This document shows positions 35,690-46,623 of a DNA stretch of 64,000 bases, one piece after another. How positions within the stretch are numbered: the stretch's first letter is position 1; each line of letters begins with the position of its first letter. Where the stretch lies: assembly GCF_030272615.1 (NCBI RefSeq), contig NW_026728914.1, forward strand, positions 297,001-361,000, in the 5' to 3' direction. The stretch is from Cryptomeria japonica. Lineage: Eukaryota > Streptophyta > Pinopsida > Cupressales > Cupressaceae. Made by a program: the position numbers and the translations under genes. A model generated the notes under the pieces. That model was not told the DNA's origin. It searched no databases and was given only the letters and a program-made list of their open reading frames with translations.

Positions 35690-36583
35690 CTCTCTTTCTC
35701 CCAACAATAATATATACATGAAATATAACATTTAAGTATTTCATGTATATATCGATAGGATATTTGAGAGTGGTTTTAGATCTCTAAGAGTTATAATGTA
35801 GATTCTAGGTTTTAGATGATCATTTAAATGTTTAAGCTTTGTCAAATTTTAGTAATCAACATGATTCTATCATCATTCTCTCACTCTCTCTATGTCACTG
35901 TATTTATCTCCCCAAAATCTGAACCTATAGATCTCTCTCTATCACTCTTCCTCTATCCCATTTCTACCTCTCTTTATCTCACTCTCTCCTCTCAACCCTA
36001 AGATCTAACATTACCTCTTTACCTCTCTTTCGTCCCCTTCACTCTCTGTAATATGTTTTCTCTATCTCTTTACACACCTCTCCCTCACTACCTTTATTTC
36101 TCTAGGTCTCTCCCACCTTCTCTCCATTTTACCTCACCTTCATTCCTTACCCCCATCTATATCCCTTCCTTCCTCACTCTCTCTTCTTCTATCTCCATCT
36201 CTTATTGTTTCTCTCCCCTCTCTCTATATGTTCTTCTGATCATTACTTCTTCCTCCCATCCTCTATCTCTCTCCTTCTCTCTATCTTTACCTATCTACCT
36301 CTCCATCCCTATCTCATTACTCAACTCTCTCCCCATATATCTCTCTCACCTCTATTTCCCCCCATGTCTCTCACCACTCTCTCCCCAGGCTATAGGTCTC
36401 TTCACTCTAGTTATTTACCTCCCTCTACATCTCTCTCCCTATTTCCATACCCCTCTTTCTCTCTTTGTGAACATCTCTCTCCCCCTCATATCTCAACATC
36501 TCCCCTCTCTAGGTGTCTTCCACCATCTCTTCTTCTCTACCTTGCCTTCTTTCCTTACCCCATCTCTATTCATGCATCCCTCT

Positions 36584-36666
<83 letters not shown>

Positions 36667-36840
36667 ATCCAAATCTCTCCCTCCATATATAACTCTCTCT
36701 ACCCAACTCCCTATCTCATCAACCACCTCTATACCCCTTTATCTCTCTCCCCAGGTATCTCATCAACCACCTCTATACCCCTTTATCTCTCTCCCCAGGT
36801 ATCTCACTCCTCTCTCCCTTGGTGTTAGGCCTCTCACCTC
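35690..36840 (+). repeat. Polypyrimidine tract with (TC)38 and 44-bp tandem units
   Basis: More than 1 kb of CT-rich sequence on the + strand. 36588-36663 is an uninterrupted TC run of 76 bases. A 44-bp unit starting TATCTCATCAACC repeats at 36712 and 36756, with a partial third at 36800. Long open frames here (for example 36053-36862) are Ser/Leu/Pro low complexity caused by the CT bias, not genes. Confidence 0.9.
35711..35751. repeat. Perfect 15-bp inverted repeat
   Basis: Arms TATATACATGAAATA (35711-35725) and its complement (35737-35751) with an 11-nt loop. Confidence 0.85.
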
Positions 36841-36879
36841 TAGACAAAGAGAGACCAAGTGAGAGAGAGGGAGATACCT
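36797..36879. repeat. Inverted repeat at the pyrimidine-to-purine switch
   Basis: The arm at 36797-36823 pairs almost fully with 36854-36879 (27 and 26 bases, AGGTATCTC...CTTGGT wording) around a 30-base loop. Confidence 0.8.
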
Positions 36880-36980
36880 AAGACAAAGACGGGGGAAGGG
36901 AAGGGTTGAGGGAAAAAGAGGGAGAGACCAGAGAGAGAGAGAGAGGGTGGGGGGGAGGGGGGGGGGGGGGTTGATGGAAA
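36841..36980 (+). repeat. Polypurine tract (GA-rich, then G run)
   Basis: GA-rich on the + strand, the mirror of the preceding CT-rich tract, ending in G-rich sequence at about 36947-36970. Confidence 0.9.
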
Positions 36981-37351
36981 GAGAGGGGGTTGGTGGCGGC
37001 AATTAAATCCAAGGTGACTTCGAAGGCAACATTTCCAATTTTCACTTCCCCCTTCTACCAAGGCTGGGAAAAATTATTGGAGAGCTCTGGGTCAAAACCC
37101 TGCATGCCTTCAACATAACTATCTAGGTTCCCTTTAACCACTTTTTGTCACAGATTAACATTAATTTTGAATTTTTCACATAAATTGGGTTCAACTTGTA
37201 TTAGATCCCCTCCCATCTTAATCATAGAGAGTTTTGACTTAAAAACTAGGTAGAGAGAGTAAAAACTAGCAATTTGAGCATGATAGCACTTACAAGAAAT
37301 GGGTGAAGTGACTCTACTTTTTAAAGGAGACATTCACCACCAAAACATAAA
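36981..37351. other. Intergenic
   Basis: No gene; may hold the decayed end of the LINE whose RNase H follows. Confidence 0.4.
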
Positions 37352-37730
37352 TCATAGATATACTTCATCATTAATATTTATGTCCTTGGAGATTGCCTCA
37401 TTAACCAAAACCAAAATATCAATGATATTCATCCATATTTTTAAATTCTTCGAAAATAGTCCTAATGAAGCCAACATGTCTGCAATTTTATTGTCTTTCC
37501 TTCTTGTATGAAAAAGGCATATGTGGCTAATCCCATGAATGAGGGCCTTACACTTAGCCATAATGTCTTCACACTCCAATCCATAATGGCTTCGATCTTG
37601 AGTAGGAGGATGGTTTTTTTTTAATCACCTTCTATGATTATTCGATTGTACCTTCTTTCATTATAGCAAGACGTAGTAAATAGCTACCACCTCCACAAGA
37701 TTAGTGATTGTGTTAGTCTAAAATCACTTT
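37352..37730 (-). pseudogene. LINE-type RNase H fragment
   Basis: Minus-strand frame 37579-37352 encodes CEDIMAKCKALIHGISHICLFHTRRKDNKIADMLASLGL. The HTRRKDNKIADMLASLG part is the C-terminal RNase H motif of plant LINE polyproteins (H-x-x-R-x-x-N-x-x-A-D-x-L-A). Upstream to about 37730 an RRYNRIIIEGD-like block can be read across stops. The LINE reverse transcriptase is absent. Confidence 0.65.
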
Positions 37731-37739
37731 TCTTATATT

Positions 37740-40390
37740 TTAGAATAATAACATAATCTAGCTTCTTTGTAGATAAATATGCTCACTTCAAAAAAAATTA
37801 TTAAAAAAAATTGTTAGATTATATAAGTAATCATTTTTTTAATTGATCACTAATTAGGCCCTCTTTTAATTTTATTATTAATTAAGCTAAAATTAGGACT
37901 ATTTTTCTATATTTAGGTCAATGTTGTCTCATAGCATATGTTGATGATGTACTTTTCTTGATCTAACTTAATCTTCACTTAAGGTTTTGTCTATGATTTT
38001 CTTTTTGATTTCATAAGAATTCATTTCTATATAGTATTCATTGAGTTGTTCAATCAATACAGAAGCCATTACACTTTTCTAGATCAGTTTTGTTCTCAAG
38101 GTTGCATAACACACAAAAATTATTTTTTATCATTAGACGTGATAGGTGTTTTGGTTTTAGGTGTTTCTTCGGAGATATGGGGCTCACTATCAACTCCAAC
38201 ATGATATCAAAGTACTTTGTCTATGACTCCTCTCTATTTTTTTGAGAGATTGAACCTTGAGAGAAAAATCAACTCAATATGGAGCAGAATCAAGACCATT
38301 GTTGGATCCAAAAAGATCAAAATCCTTTAGAATACCTATATAAACATTGAAATCAAAGTTTGAAAGATTTATTTAAATTTTTTAAGGGTTTAAATTTGTA
38401 GCAGTAAATATCCACACAACTCGACAAATCCATATGGTTGTATAAAATCATACTACATGGTCATCATTGCATGATATGTCAGCCAAGTGTGTGAAAATTT
38501 TAATAAGATCCTTTCTTGCAGTGTCATAATTCTTTTTAAATGTGATGATGTTTAGTTTCTTAATGTATCTATTTTTTAGTGTCATATTCAAGAGTTGATG
38601 TCATGAGCCTTCAATCTACTTGAAGAAACATATTTTGCATTGTATCAATGACATGAAATTTTATTAACAATATATAAACAAATATTTTGGTTACAAAAGA
38701 ATATATTGACACATCAAGGAATATATAAGTGGTAGCCTAAGCATATTCAATTTTCAACATCAATATGATCTCATCCCTGTACTACTTAGTAGGTCCCTAA
38801 ATCCTCGCTTAAAAGGAAAATTGCAGCCATAAAATGACAATTTCTACATTAACCAAAAAGAGAAATCTATGCAAATAAGTACTTAGAATCCACATGTAAT
38901 AGAATAGACAACAAAACATCAAAGATGACACAAGATATACCCTAGGAAAACCCTCAAGAGGGAAAAATATAGCCTCCAGAAATGTCCATGCTCAATGTAT
39001 TATTCAACACTAACATATTGCAATGCATATTTAGAGCCACCATTAGTACCTCTAAAACATCATGCATGTCTAACAAAATTTTATAGTACTAGACTTGTGT
39101 TAAACTTAGTTAATTTAGTTACAATGTTGATGATGTAATCAATTAAGAAAATAAACTTGTAAGAAATAGTTAGATGGCAATAGAAGAAAGGAAAACCATT
39201 TGAAAAGAATAAAATGGAAAGTGGATTCTAAATTATTAAAATAATTATTTAGCATCTTATAGAAGAGTTTATCAATGTTTTCAAAGGATGTTCAAACATT
39301 TATGCTTAGACTTCTTGGGCTATCTTCACTACATTCGATGAAGCTTGGAAAAAGACTAACTTGGAACATTAAATAGATAAAGTGTAACAAGATCATATTA
39401 ATAATTGGTGATTCCAGATGTTGGAGGTTCATTCATCATCTCAAGTTAGCTTCTCACTTTGATATGGTGTGTTGTATAAGAAAAAAAAATCCTTTCTATT
39501 TTTCCATTCCTTTCTTGATGTTGACAAATTTAAAGGTTGCATATAATGTGATGTTTGTTTCTTTAAAAATAGTGCGGTGCATATAGTGTGGTGCCCCATG
39601 ATGCTAAGACTCACAATTTGATCTTGAAGCTTTGAAAACTTGATCTTTGCAACTTGATGTGGCCTTGTTAGTACAAGATGACTCAATTTGGTGAAATCAA
39701 AACCTTTGTAGCTCACTGGGCAACACTTATTTGTAGATGTCAAGTACCCATTTACTCATCTCTCTCCCTCATATGAGATCACAATGATATACATTCCTTT
39801 CGTTAACATAGAGAAGACTCATGACACTTTTCAACATGCCAATCACAACAATAAGTCACTGCCCACTTGATCGAAACATTTAAACCTTGATTTATCACTA
39901 CCTCTATTTACATTCAAACACTTAGGCTTCTACAAAAATTTGAACAAAGTTCTAATCTTTTTCCACTCGATCCATCAATCCATTTGTAATCAATTTGCAT
40001 ACAACCTTTCATAGATTGTCATTTTCACTTTTTGTTCCAACATAATATTTGTGCACCACATGTAGATTTCTAGTTATGTTGATTATAGATTACATGTTTT
40101 GTTAAGTTTAGGTAACAATTCAAAAATCAATCAAATAATGTATGCTCTATTTTGGGTTGTGTATGCCCTATCTTTATATAAGCCACAAATTGAAGCTGCA
40201 ACCTCAAAAAAATAAAAAAAACTCTCTTTTGTACAAATTGAATGCCAATCTACAAAATGTAATCCATTGGAGGAAGTTGAATAAAATAAACTATTTGAGA
40301 TTTATTTCTGACATTGTTTATGTTTTCTATTTTATTCTATATCAAAAACTAACAACATTAATTTCATTACAAGAATACCAACTCGGTATG
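37740..40390. other. Intergenic, AT-rich
   Basis: No gene found. A possible copia LTR lies at 37922-38201. 38940-39060 resembles 19740-19830 loosely. Short frames at 39441-39743 (minus) and 40142-40441 (plus) are not recognised. Confidence 0.5.
37922..38201 (+). repeat. Possible copia LTR with decayed primer site
   Basis: Starts TGTTGTCTCA, ends CTCCAACA, and is followed at once by TGATATCAAAGTAC, a decayed form of TGGTATCAGAGC. No partner LTR seen. Confidence 0.35.
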
Positions 40391-40394
40391 ACTT

Positions 40395-41183
40395 CTTGTA
40401 ATCATTTTGGGAAGTCCTTTAATATTGTCACTATAGATTAGATGGGGTGCCTGTAATTCATGGTAGCCACTAATATTAGATGGATTGTCAGCCCTCCCTT
40501 AATTATATAAACTTAATTTCATTAACTTCCTTAGTAATGAGAATTTGGGAAACCTTTGTAAGATTTTTAGTGTGAAACAATAAGCATCTTCCAACAAGAC
40601 ACAAAATGTTAGATCTGCTGGCTCCATTATACCATACTTGCTCATGTTTGAGCACTATCAAATTTGATAAAAGTTTGAAACTCGAAAGCTCCTTTAGATT
40701 CCTCAAATTCCATTGTTGAAGATTTTTCAGTCTACAACAAGACTCTAAACTTTTGATCACTGAAAGAACTTCTAATGAAACAATTGACTATCGGGACTTC
40801 TATATCTAGACATGGTTTTAAATCAGTCGACACATCTATATATATAAATTCCTTTAGTGCATCACGGTCCCACAATACAGTTTTATATAGTTTCTTATGT
40901 CCAATGTCAAACGATGGAAAATCCCATTGAAAGACTATGGATGGCAGTACTTTGAAGCTCCTTTCATTATAACTTACACTAAATTTCACTTTCTCTAAAT
41001 ATGGCAAACCATGCAACCTTGAGAACTCTAAGAGGAATCAACAAAAAAACATTAATCTCTATCAAAAAAGAACAACCAGTAAGACCTCCCAGCTAATTAA
41101 CCACCTGGTTGCCTGCAAAACTGATCTCAAGTTGTAAATATTTAAGGTTGCTTAGCTCAGGAAGTTTAAACATTAGATTTACT
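40395..41183 (-). pseudogene. TNL leucine-rich repeat fragment (middle LRRs)
   Basis: Minus-strand pieces: 41180-41020 (MFKLPELSNLKYLQLEI and a GNQVVN block), 41016-40732 (HGLPYLEKVKFSVS, KKLYKTVLWDRDALK), 40760-40500 (SLESCCRLKNLQ, LKELSSFKLLSNLIVLK) and on to a GLPK block near 40400. These follow the middle LRRs of the TNL at 23097-26919 in order, with several frame changes and stops. The fragment stops where the intact gene has NMKGLPNMG. No TIR or NB-ARC part is nearby. Confidence 0.85.
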
Positions 41184-41500
41184 TTATTCATATGAAGATT
41201 TAATAGAATAATGCATCTTCCCTCCACGTACATACTTTATTCCCATAATGGTCTTGTCGTTCAGCCAATCACACTCTTGCAATGCTTCTGGTGCACTTAC
41301 ATCACTTAAGTTTGAGACGGTTTCATCTTCAAAGTGCTCCAGACGAGATTCAAGATCCTCATTAGGTTGAAGGGCCACATGAAATTCAGAACTATCGACA
41401 TCAATTTTCTTATAAGAATACCAACTTAGCTTGATTTCCTCTAATCGTGGGAACTCTCCCATGTTGGGAAGTCCTTTCATATTGTCATTTCGTTGAGAGG
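41184..41500 (-). pseudogene. TNL C-terminal LRR fragment, out of order
   Basis: Encodes MKGLPNMGEFPRLEEIKLSW, the DVDSSEFHVALQP block and KYVRGGKMHYSIKSSYE, matching the intact TNL just after its LRRs. It lies 5' of the middle-LRR fragment on the same strand, whereas in the intact gene it comes after it. It begins at the point of the protein where the other fragment ends. Confidence 0.85.
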
Positions 41501-41804
41501 CGATCTACAATGATATTAATGCTATCCATAAACACCAAACACTATCAAAATAATTTTTACGTTGTCCTTCCTGTCTAAGATTCTTAGTGTAGTGGTCTGG
41601 CTGAAATTCTGAATTTGCAATGTAGTGGTCTGTTATTAAAATGGTGCGTATTCAATACAAACTAATGTAAAATAATTTAGAACTATACACGTTAGCGGAC
41701 GTCATTAAGCCTGAAGGCTTCCTCAGCCAACCTATTAGCAGCTATAGCAAAGATTGTACCTTTGGCACATATCGACTTAAAATAGATTGTTGCCCTTTCT
41801 CACC

Positions 41805-41812
41805 TATAAATA
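41805..41812 (+). promoter_or_regulatory. TATA box candidate
   Basis: TATAAATA, 25 bases before the ATG at 41830 in a less AT-rich stretch. Confidence 0.4.
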
Positions 41813-41829
41813 CTCATCATCTTCCCCAG

Positions 41830-41958
41830 ATGGAGCTCCCACAACAAATTCTTCCCCTCCCCCCTGTTGATTCAGTAGGTCCATCTTCTGATGACTCCAC
41901 AGGTCCATCTTCTAATGACACCACAACTTCTGCTGCCTCTTCTGCTATCGTCGGTTAA
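41830..41958 (+). CDS. Small ORF, 42 residues, unrecognised
   Basis: ATG to TAA, encoding a Pro/Ser/Asp/Thr-rich peptide beginning MELPQQILPLPPVDSVG with an internal repeat GPSSDDST/GPSSNDTT (two 24-bp DNA units). It could be a first exon or leader peptide of a lost resistance-type gene, or chance. No splice donor was assigned. Confidence 0.3.
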   Translation: MELPQQILPLPPVDSVGPSSDDSTGPSSNDTTTSAASSAIVG

Positions 41959-43150
41959 AAAAAGCCATCTTTAGAGCTGCTCTGCTTGGAGGTACAACTT
42001 TGCTTCTGTAATTAGATAATTGCATTGTGATTATTTATGTAAGTATTTCCTATATTCATAGCTTTTTGTATGCTGGACTTTCAATCGTTCATTTGTTCAA
42101 AGATATAGCTGGTAGAGAATAGTCGTTCAAGTTCTAAATATTGTGTAGATGATTGTTTATCTCCATGTTTCTTTTCTCACATGTCTGCCATTGTTGAACA
42201 TGATCATCCACTGGCATTTATCCTTGTATAATCTCTACCCATGCCTTAATCAAAAAATGTTTTTTGTGATGGTCAATGATGATGCTATGTAAGGCTCTGA
42301 TAGATCTTGGATTGATAAAGTTAATTAGGATGCGTTTTTATGCAATGTTCTCTCATACTATTGAACACATTTTGTTCTTAAACTAGCAAGCAACAAAAAA
42401 AAAATAGAAAGGGAATTAGCACCAAATTTAAATTTGAAGTTGGCATTAATTTGATGTCTAAATCCAAATTTGTATTTGAAAGTTGTGAGATGACTTTTGC
42501 AAATTTGTAGGTGCTTGATTAATCTACAGGTAAGAAATTTCTTTTCAAGTTTTGGAAGGTTATCAATCCGCAATGTTTCATTGAGACTATTTTAGTTTTA
42601 TGTTGCTTTTTGCAAGGGATAGGAAGGAGAGTGTGGGGATTGGAAGGATTAGCATATCTCACGGGGGCTTCATTTAGTGAATTTGGGTTATAGCACGCGT
42701 GTTCATGGCATGCTAAAGAGTCCTCCTATTTTCAAAAAATATTGCTTTAAACTTGTTTTTCATCACCCCCTCCCAATACACAGCTTTGATTAAAAGCCCC
42801 CCTAGTTTTGCCAAGTATAATATTTTTTCATAGCTTGAATTAAAAACCCCCTATTTTCACCGAAAGAAATATATTGTACCCTCATTTTTGAAATAATATA
42901 CGTAATATAATATTGCCTAGACAATGAAACCCCATGACATATCTGAAAAGTCCCTCCCATATTTTCCTTATTCCACATTTTTTTTTAAAATGTGAAATTC
43001 TCTTCAAATCGCAGGTATGCAAACATACCTGGAATGTGGAAAAACGGGAGCAGGTTGAGCTTGCAAGCATTTCAGGAAGCAATTCACAAATTTTGAAGTG
43101 GAAAAATATCTTGTGTAATTTTAGATCTAACACATTTATTTTCTTTTTAG
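41959..43150. other. Intergenic
   Basis: No gene. 42770-42870 contains repeated AAAAGCCCCC and TTAAAAACCCCC phrases. Confidence 0.5.
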
Positions 43151-43153
43151 TAT

Positions 43154-43438
43154 GTGTTAGGGATTGCAGATTTCAGCGAGCTAAAGTGGTTGTCAAAGTC
43201 CTTGGGATTTGATCTGGTACGAAAACTCTCACTGCGGTCAAATAAGCTCTCGCTCCTCCCAGCTTCCATCTCTCATATGACATCTCTGTGCATTTTGGAC
43301 TTATACATGAATAGCCTCATTAAAGCCCTCCCTTATTATATCAAATATATGGTGTCCATGCTGTCAAGATATATTCAAACAACTGCCTCGATAAGTTCAG
43401 TGGAAGGCATGATTTTTCTTGTTCGTAGATGGCTATGA
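43154..43438 (+). pseudogene. Leucine-rich repeat fragment on the + strand
   Basis: Encodes FSELKWLSKSLGFDLVRKLSLRSNKLSLLPASISHMTSLCILDLYMNSLIKALP. The L..L.L..N.L..LP..I..L..L..LDL spacing is a plant LRR of the kind in NB-LRR or intracellular LRR proteins. It differs from the TNL family of this window in both wording and strand. Only two to three repeats remain; TTCTTTTTAG at about 43141-43150 could be a splice acceptor just before it. Confidence 0.55.
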
Positions 43439-43439
43439 T

Positions 43440-44268
43440 GCAGGGTTGTGCTACTACTGAATGGTCAAATAAAAGTAATGACAGGGTAAGAGGGCAGGTC
43501 TGGAGAAGATGATTCGGTTGTCTCGCCTTGTTGCTTTTTCACCCTGAGCGTACTCTTCACATTTCACAAGTGTTTTGTTTCCACTTTAAGTCATACAAAC
43601 TCATTATTTTTTTAATTCAGAATCATAGCGGTGCAAGTTAAACCGTTAACCTAAGTAATCTAAATCTTGAAAAAGATAAAAGTAAAAAAAAATTTAAAAA
43701 GTTACTATTAGGTTTATGCTACTTATCTTTTCTGCTACTTAGCATAAAGTTGCTAAAATTCTTTTGCTACCAGAAATGCCAGCGAGATACCCGTTTCATG
43801 TTTTAATGGCAGAAGCATTATTTCATTTCTAACAGCCGTTTTTAGGCTTCCTTTGCTCTTTCCCTTTTTATTTTTCATATGCGAATGAACTTCAAAAGAA
43901 AATGACTAGAAAATTAAACAACTTTGAAAATGATATTTCAATGATGTCGAGTTACTATATACAAATCATTTTACAAATCAAATGATGTAACTGTCACTAC
44001 CAATAGAATTTAAACATAAAGATTTAAAGAAGTGCATGTAACATATGTAAATCAAATAATACAATTGTTACCACCATACAAAATCTATGAAAATGTATAG
44101 TTTCAATTACTAGCATATATATATTTAATAATATATATAAAATATGTTGACAGATATCATATATTCTTATCGAGACACTTAATTTTAATCAATTCCTCTA
44201 TTTTAAGATATAATTAAAAAAAATATCTTTCAACATATTATATATATTATTAAATATATACATACTAA
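43440..44268. other. Intergenic, AT-rich
   Basis: Nothing recognised. 44100-44270 is rich in ATATATA and TATATTTAATAATATAT words. Confidence 0.5.
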
Positions 44269-44930
44269 TTATAGATGAAATGCCTGTAATTCATGACACC
44301 TACTAATATGAGGAGGATCGTCAGCCCTCAAACAATTATATAAACTTAACCTCTTTAACTTCCTCAGTAATGAGAAGTTGGGAAACCTGTGTAAATGTTT
44401 TAGCGTGAAAAAGTACACATCCTCCAAAAGGGCACAATGTGTCAGATCTGGTGGCTCCCTTATACAACACTTGCCAAGTTTGAGCACAATCAAATTTGAC
44501 AAAATTTTGAAACTTGGAAGCTCCTTTAGATTCCTCAAATTCCGAAGTTGAAGATTTTTCAGTCCGCAACAAGACTTTAAACTTTTGATCGCTGAAACAA
44601 TTTCTGATGAAACAAACAACTCTATCTGTACTTCTGTATCTAGCCATCCCTTCACTGCATCACGATCCCACAATACAGTTTTAGATAACATCTTACACCC
44701 AACGACAAATGGTGGCGAAGCCCGGTGGGAGCGACTGTGGATGGCAATACTTTATCACAGACATTCTGTACAGTCGAAGGGACCCTTCACTTTATCACAC
44801 ACACTAAATTCCACTTTCTCCAAAATCTGCAAATCATTCAACCTTGGGAACTTGTAGAGGGATCGACAACAAGTATTAATCTCTCTTATAGAAGCACAAC
44901 CGGTACGATCTCCCAGCTGGGTTTATCGAG
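44269..44930 (-). pseudogene. TNL leucine-rich repeat fragment, third piece
   Basis: Minus strand: 44930-44700 encodes GCASIREIN and FPRLNDLQILEKVEFSVCDKVKGPFDC with stops; 44691-44269 reads open through MLSKTVLWDRDAVKGW, ELPSFKILSNLIVLKLGKCCIREPPDL, CALLEDVYFFTLKHLHRFPNFSLL and HISRCHELQAFHL. Collinear with the intact TNL LRRs and ends just before the NMKGLPNMG point, as the 40395 fragment does. A later cut at the same place suggests both broke at a shared boundary. Confidence 0.88.
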
Positions 44931-45934
44931 GTACTCTCTCACATCATTTCATCTTTATGGTAATGTTAATTTGCCAACTTGAGTTACTCGATGAGTTTTG
45001 TATTGTAATTTTTGATATTTCAATTTTTGTTTTGTTATTTTTTTATATTTTTAATATAAATTTCATATCTATTATAATGTAAATTGGCATTTAAGTTATT
45101 TCTTATTAATTCTTAATAAAAACTTTATTTGTATTTTAATAAGTTTAAGTTTAAATGTTTCATATGTGGATATAAATCTATTATTTATTTTAATATAAAT
45201 TAATTTAAAAATTTAATAGGAAGTGGAAAAAGAGAAGAAGACATATTGAAAACCTTGAAAAATAATTAATGTTAAAATATTAATCAATTTAATATATTTA
45301 GCCTTTTTTAAAATATTATTAGAATATTCACAAATATTTGAAATTTAGTAATCAAATCAGTTTTATTTTACTTAATTATCATTAGAATTTTTAATTAAAA
45401 TATATTAGTTTGTTTACAATTAGCTTCTTCCTCAATCTTGTTTACCTTTATGTCAATTACATGCTCTCCTTTACATTTATACCAACTATGCTTAACATTC
45501 TATTAATTCAAAGATTATTCCTAACTCTAATTATTTTTTAAATACATTAGTAACATATATGAGTTTGTTTACAATTGACTTTTTCCTCTATCTAATCTAT
45601 CTTTATGTCAATTATTCTCTCATTTACATTTATGCCAACGATGCCTTCGAGCATTCTACTAATTCATTTTTTTTTCCTAATCCTAATTGTTTTCCTATTT
45701 GAACATTTATCCTAATTGATTTCTAGCTATGGAGAGAAGTTCAATTGTAATCATAATAATATTGTAACCCTAGATATTATTTGAACCCAAAAAATATGCA
45801 TATAACTCACCCCAACACTACTTAAAAATAAAATTAATATAAATTATAATATAATTAAAAATAATAATAATGAACATTAAATACTAGTCTTCTAAAAGAT
45901 ATATGTTTGTGTACTTTACATATATTTATTTAAA
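44931..45934. other. Intergenic, very AT-rich
   Basis: No gene. A loose internal repeat (TTTACAATTRRCTTYTTCCTC...) occurs at about 45412 and 45568. Confidence 0.5.
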
Positions 45935-46623
45935 AATAGGTATACTAGAGTTAGTATTGATAGACAAATATCAAGTCTCAAAAATAATCGCATATTCTTA
46001 TATGATCCCTTGTTTTTTAATTTATTGTAATTTAAACTAAATATAAAAGACAAACTAACTTTTTTAAACTCCTACTGTTAATAATTTTTTTAACCAATTA
46101 TTATTGTTTGTCTCATAAATAAATTATATGTTACTAAACATTTTTATATTGAACAAAGCAAATTTCAAAGAATAAGAACTACCAACACATACGTGAAAGA
46201 AAAATGAACCAAACTATTAATAGATAGAGACAACCACTAAAAGGTTGAAATAGATCATACACTCATTTCATCAAAGCATTATTTTACATTGGCCAACTCA
46301 AATAAAATAGAAAAAATATTGAATCAAGAATAAGTTATGCAATTTCAAAATTATATTAGTATTTTCTTTTATCCAAAATAAATATATGTATTTTATAATA
46401 AAGGCATAAACGTTTAAGCTAAAAATATTGCAACTTTACTATAAATGAATTATTCCCTAAGCAAATTGACTATAATATTACATCTTTTTTTCTTTTATAA
46501 CATCAATTAAAAAAAACATTAAATGATGATATATAAGTTCATCTATGGATGGCCTACAATTGATGGAAAAACTCCAATAGACTTTTATGATAAATGCACT
46601 AAGTCAAATCATTAACAATTTCT
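45935..46623 (+). repeat. Cluster spacer module, copy C, first part
   Basis: Matches 31440-32010 in order. It is interrupted after AATTTCT (46617-46623) by the insertion 46624-48583 and resumes with CACTACCAACTAATCACAAG, which matches 32020-32040. Confidence 0.7.

Noticed and set aside
36053-36862. Open frame of 269 codons
   Set aside because: Ser/Leu/Pro low complexity generated by the CT-rich tract and the TC repeat; overlapping frames on both strands are open for the same reason.
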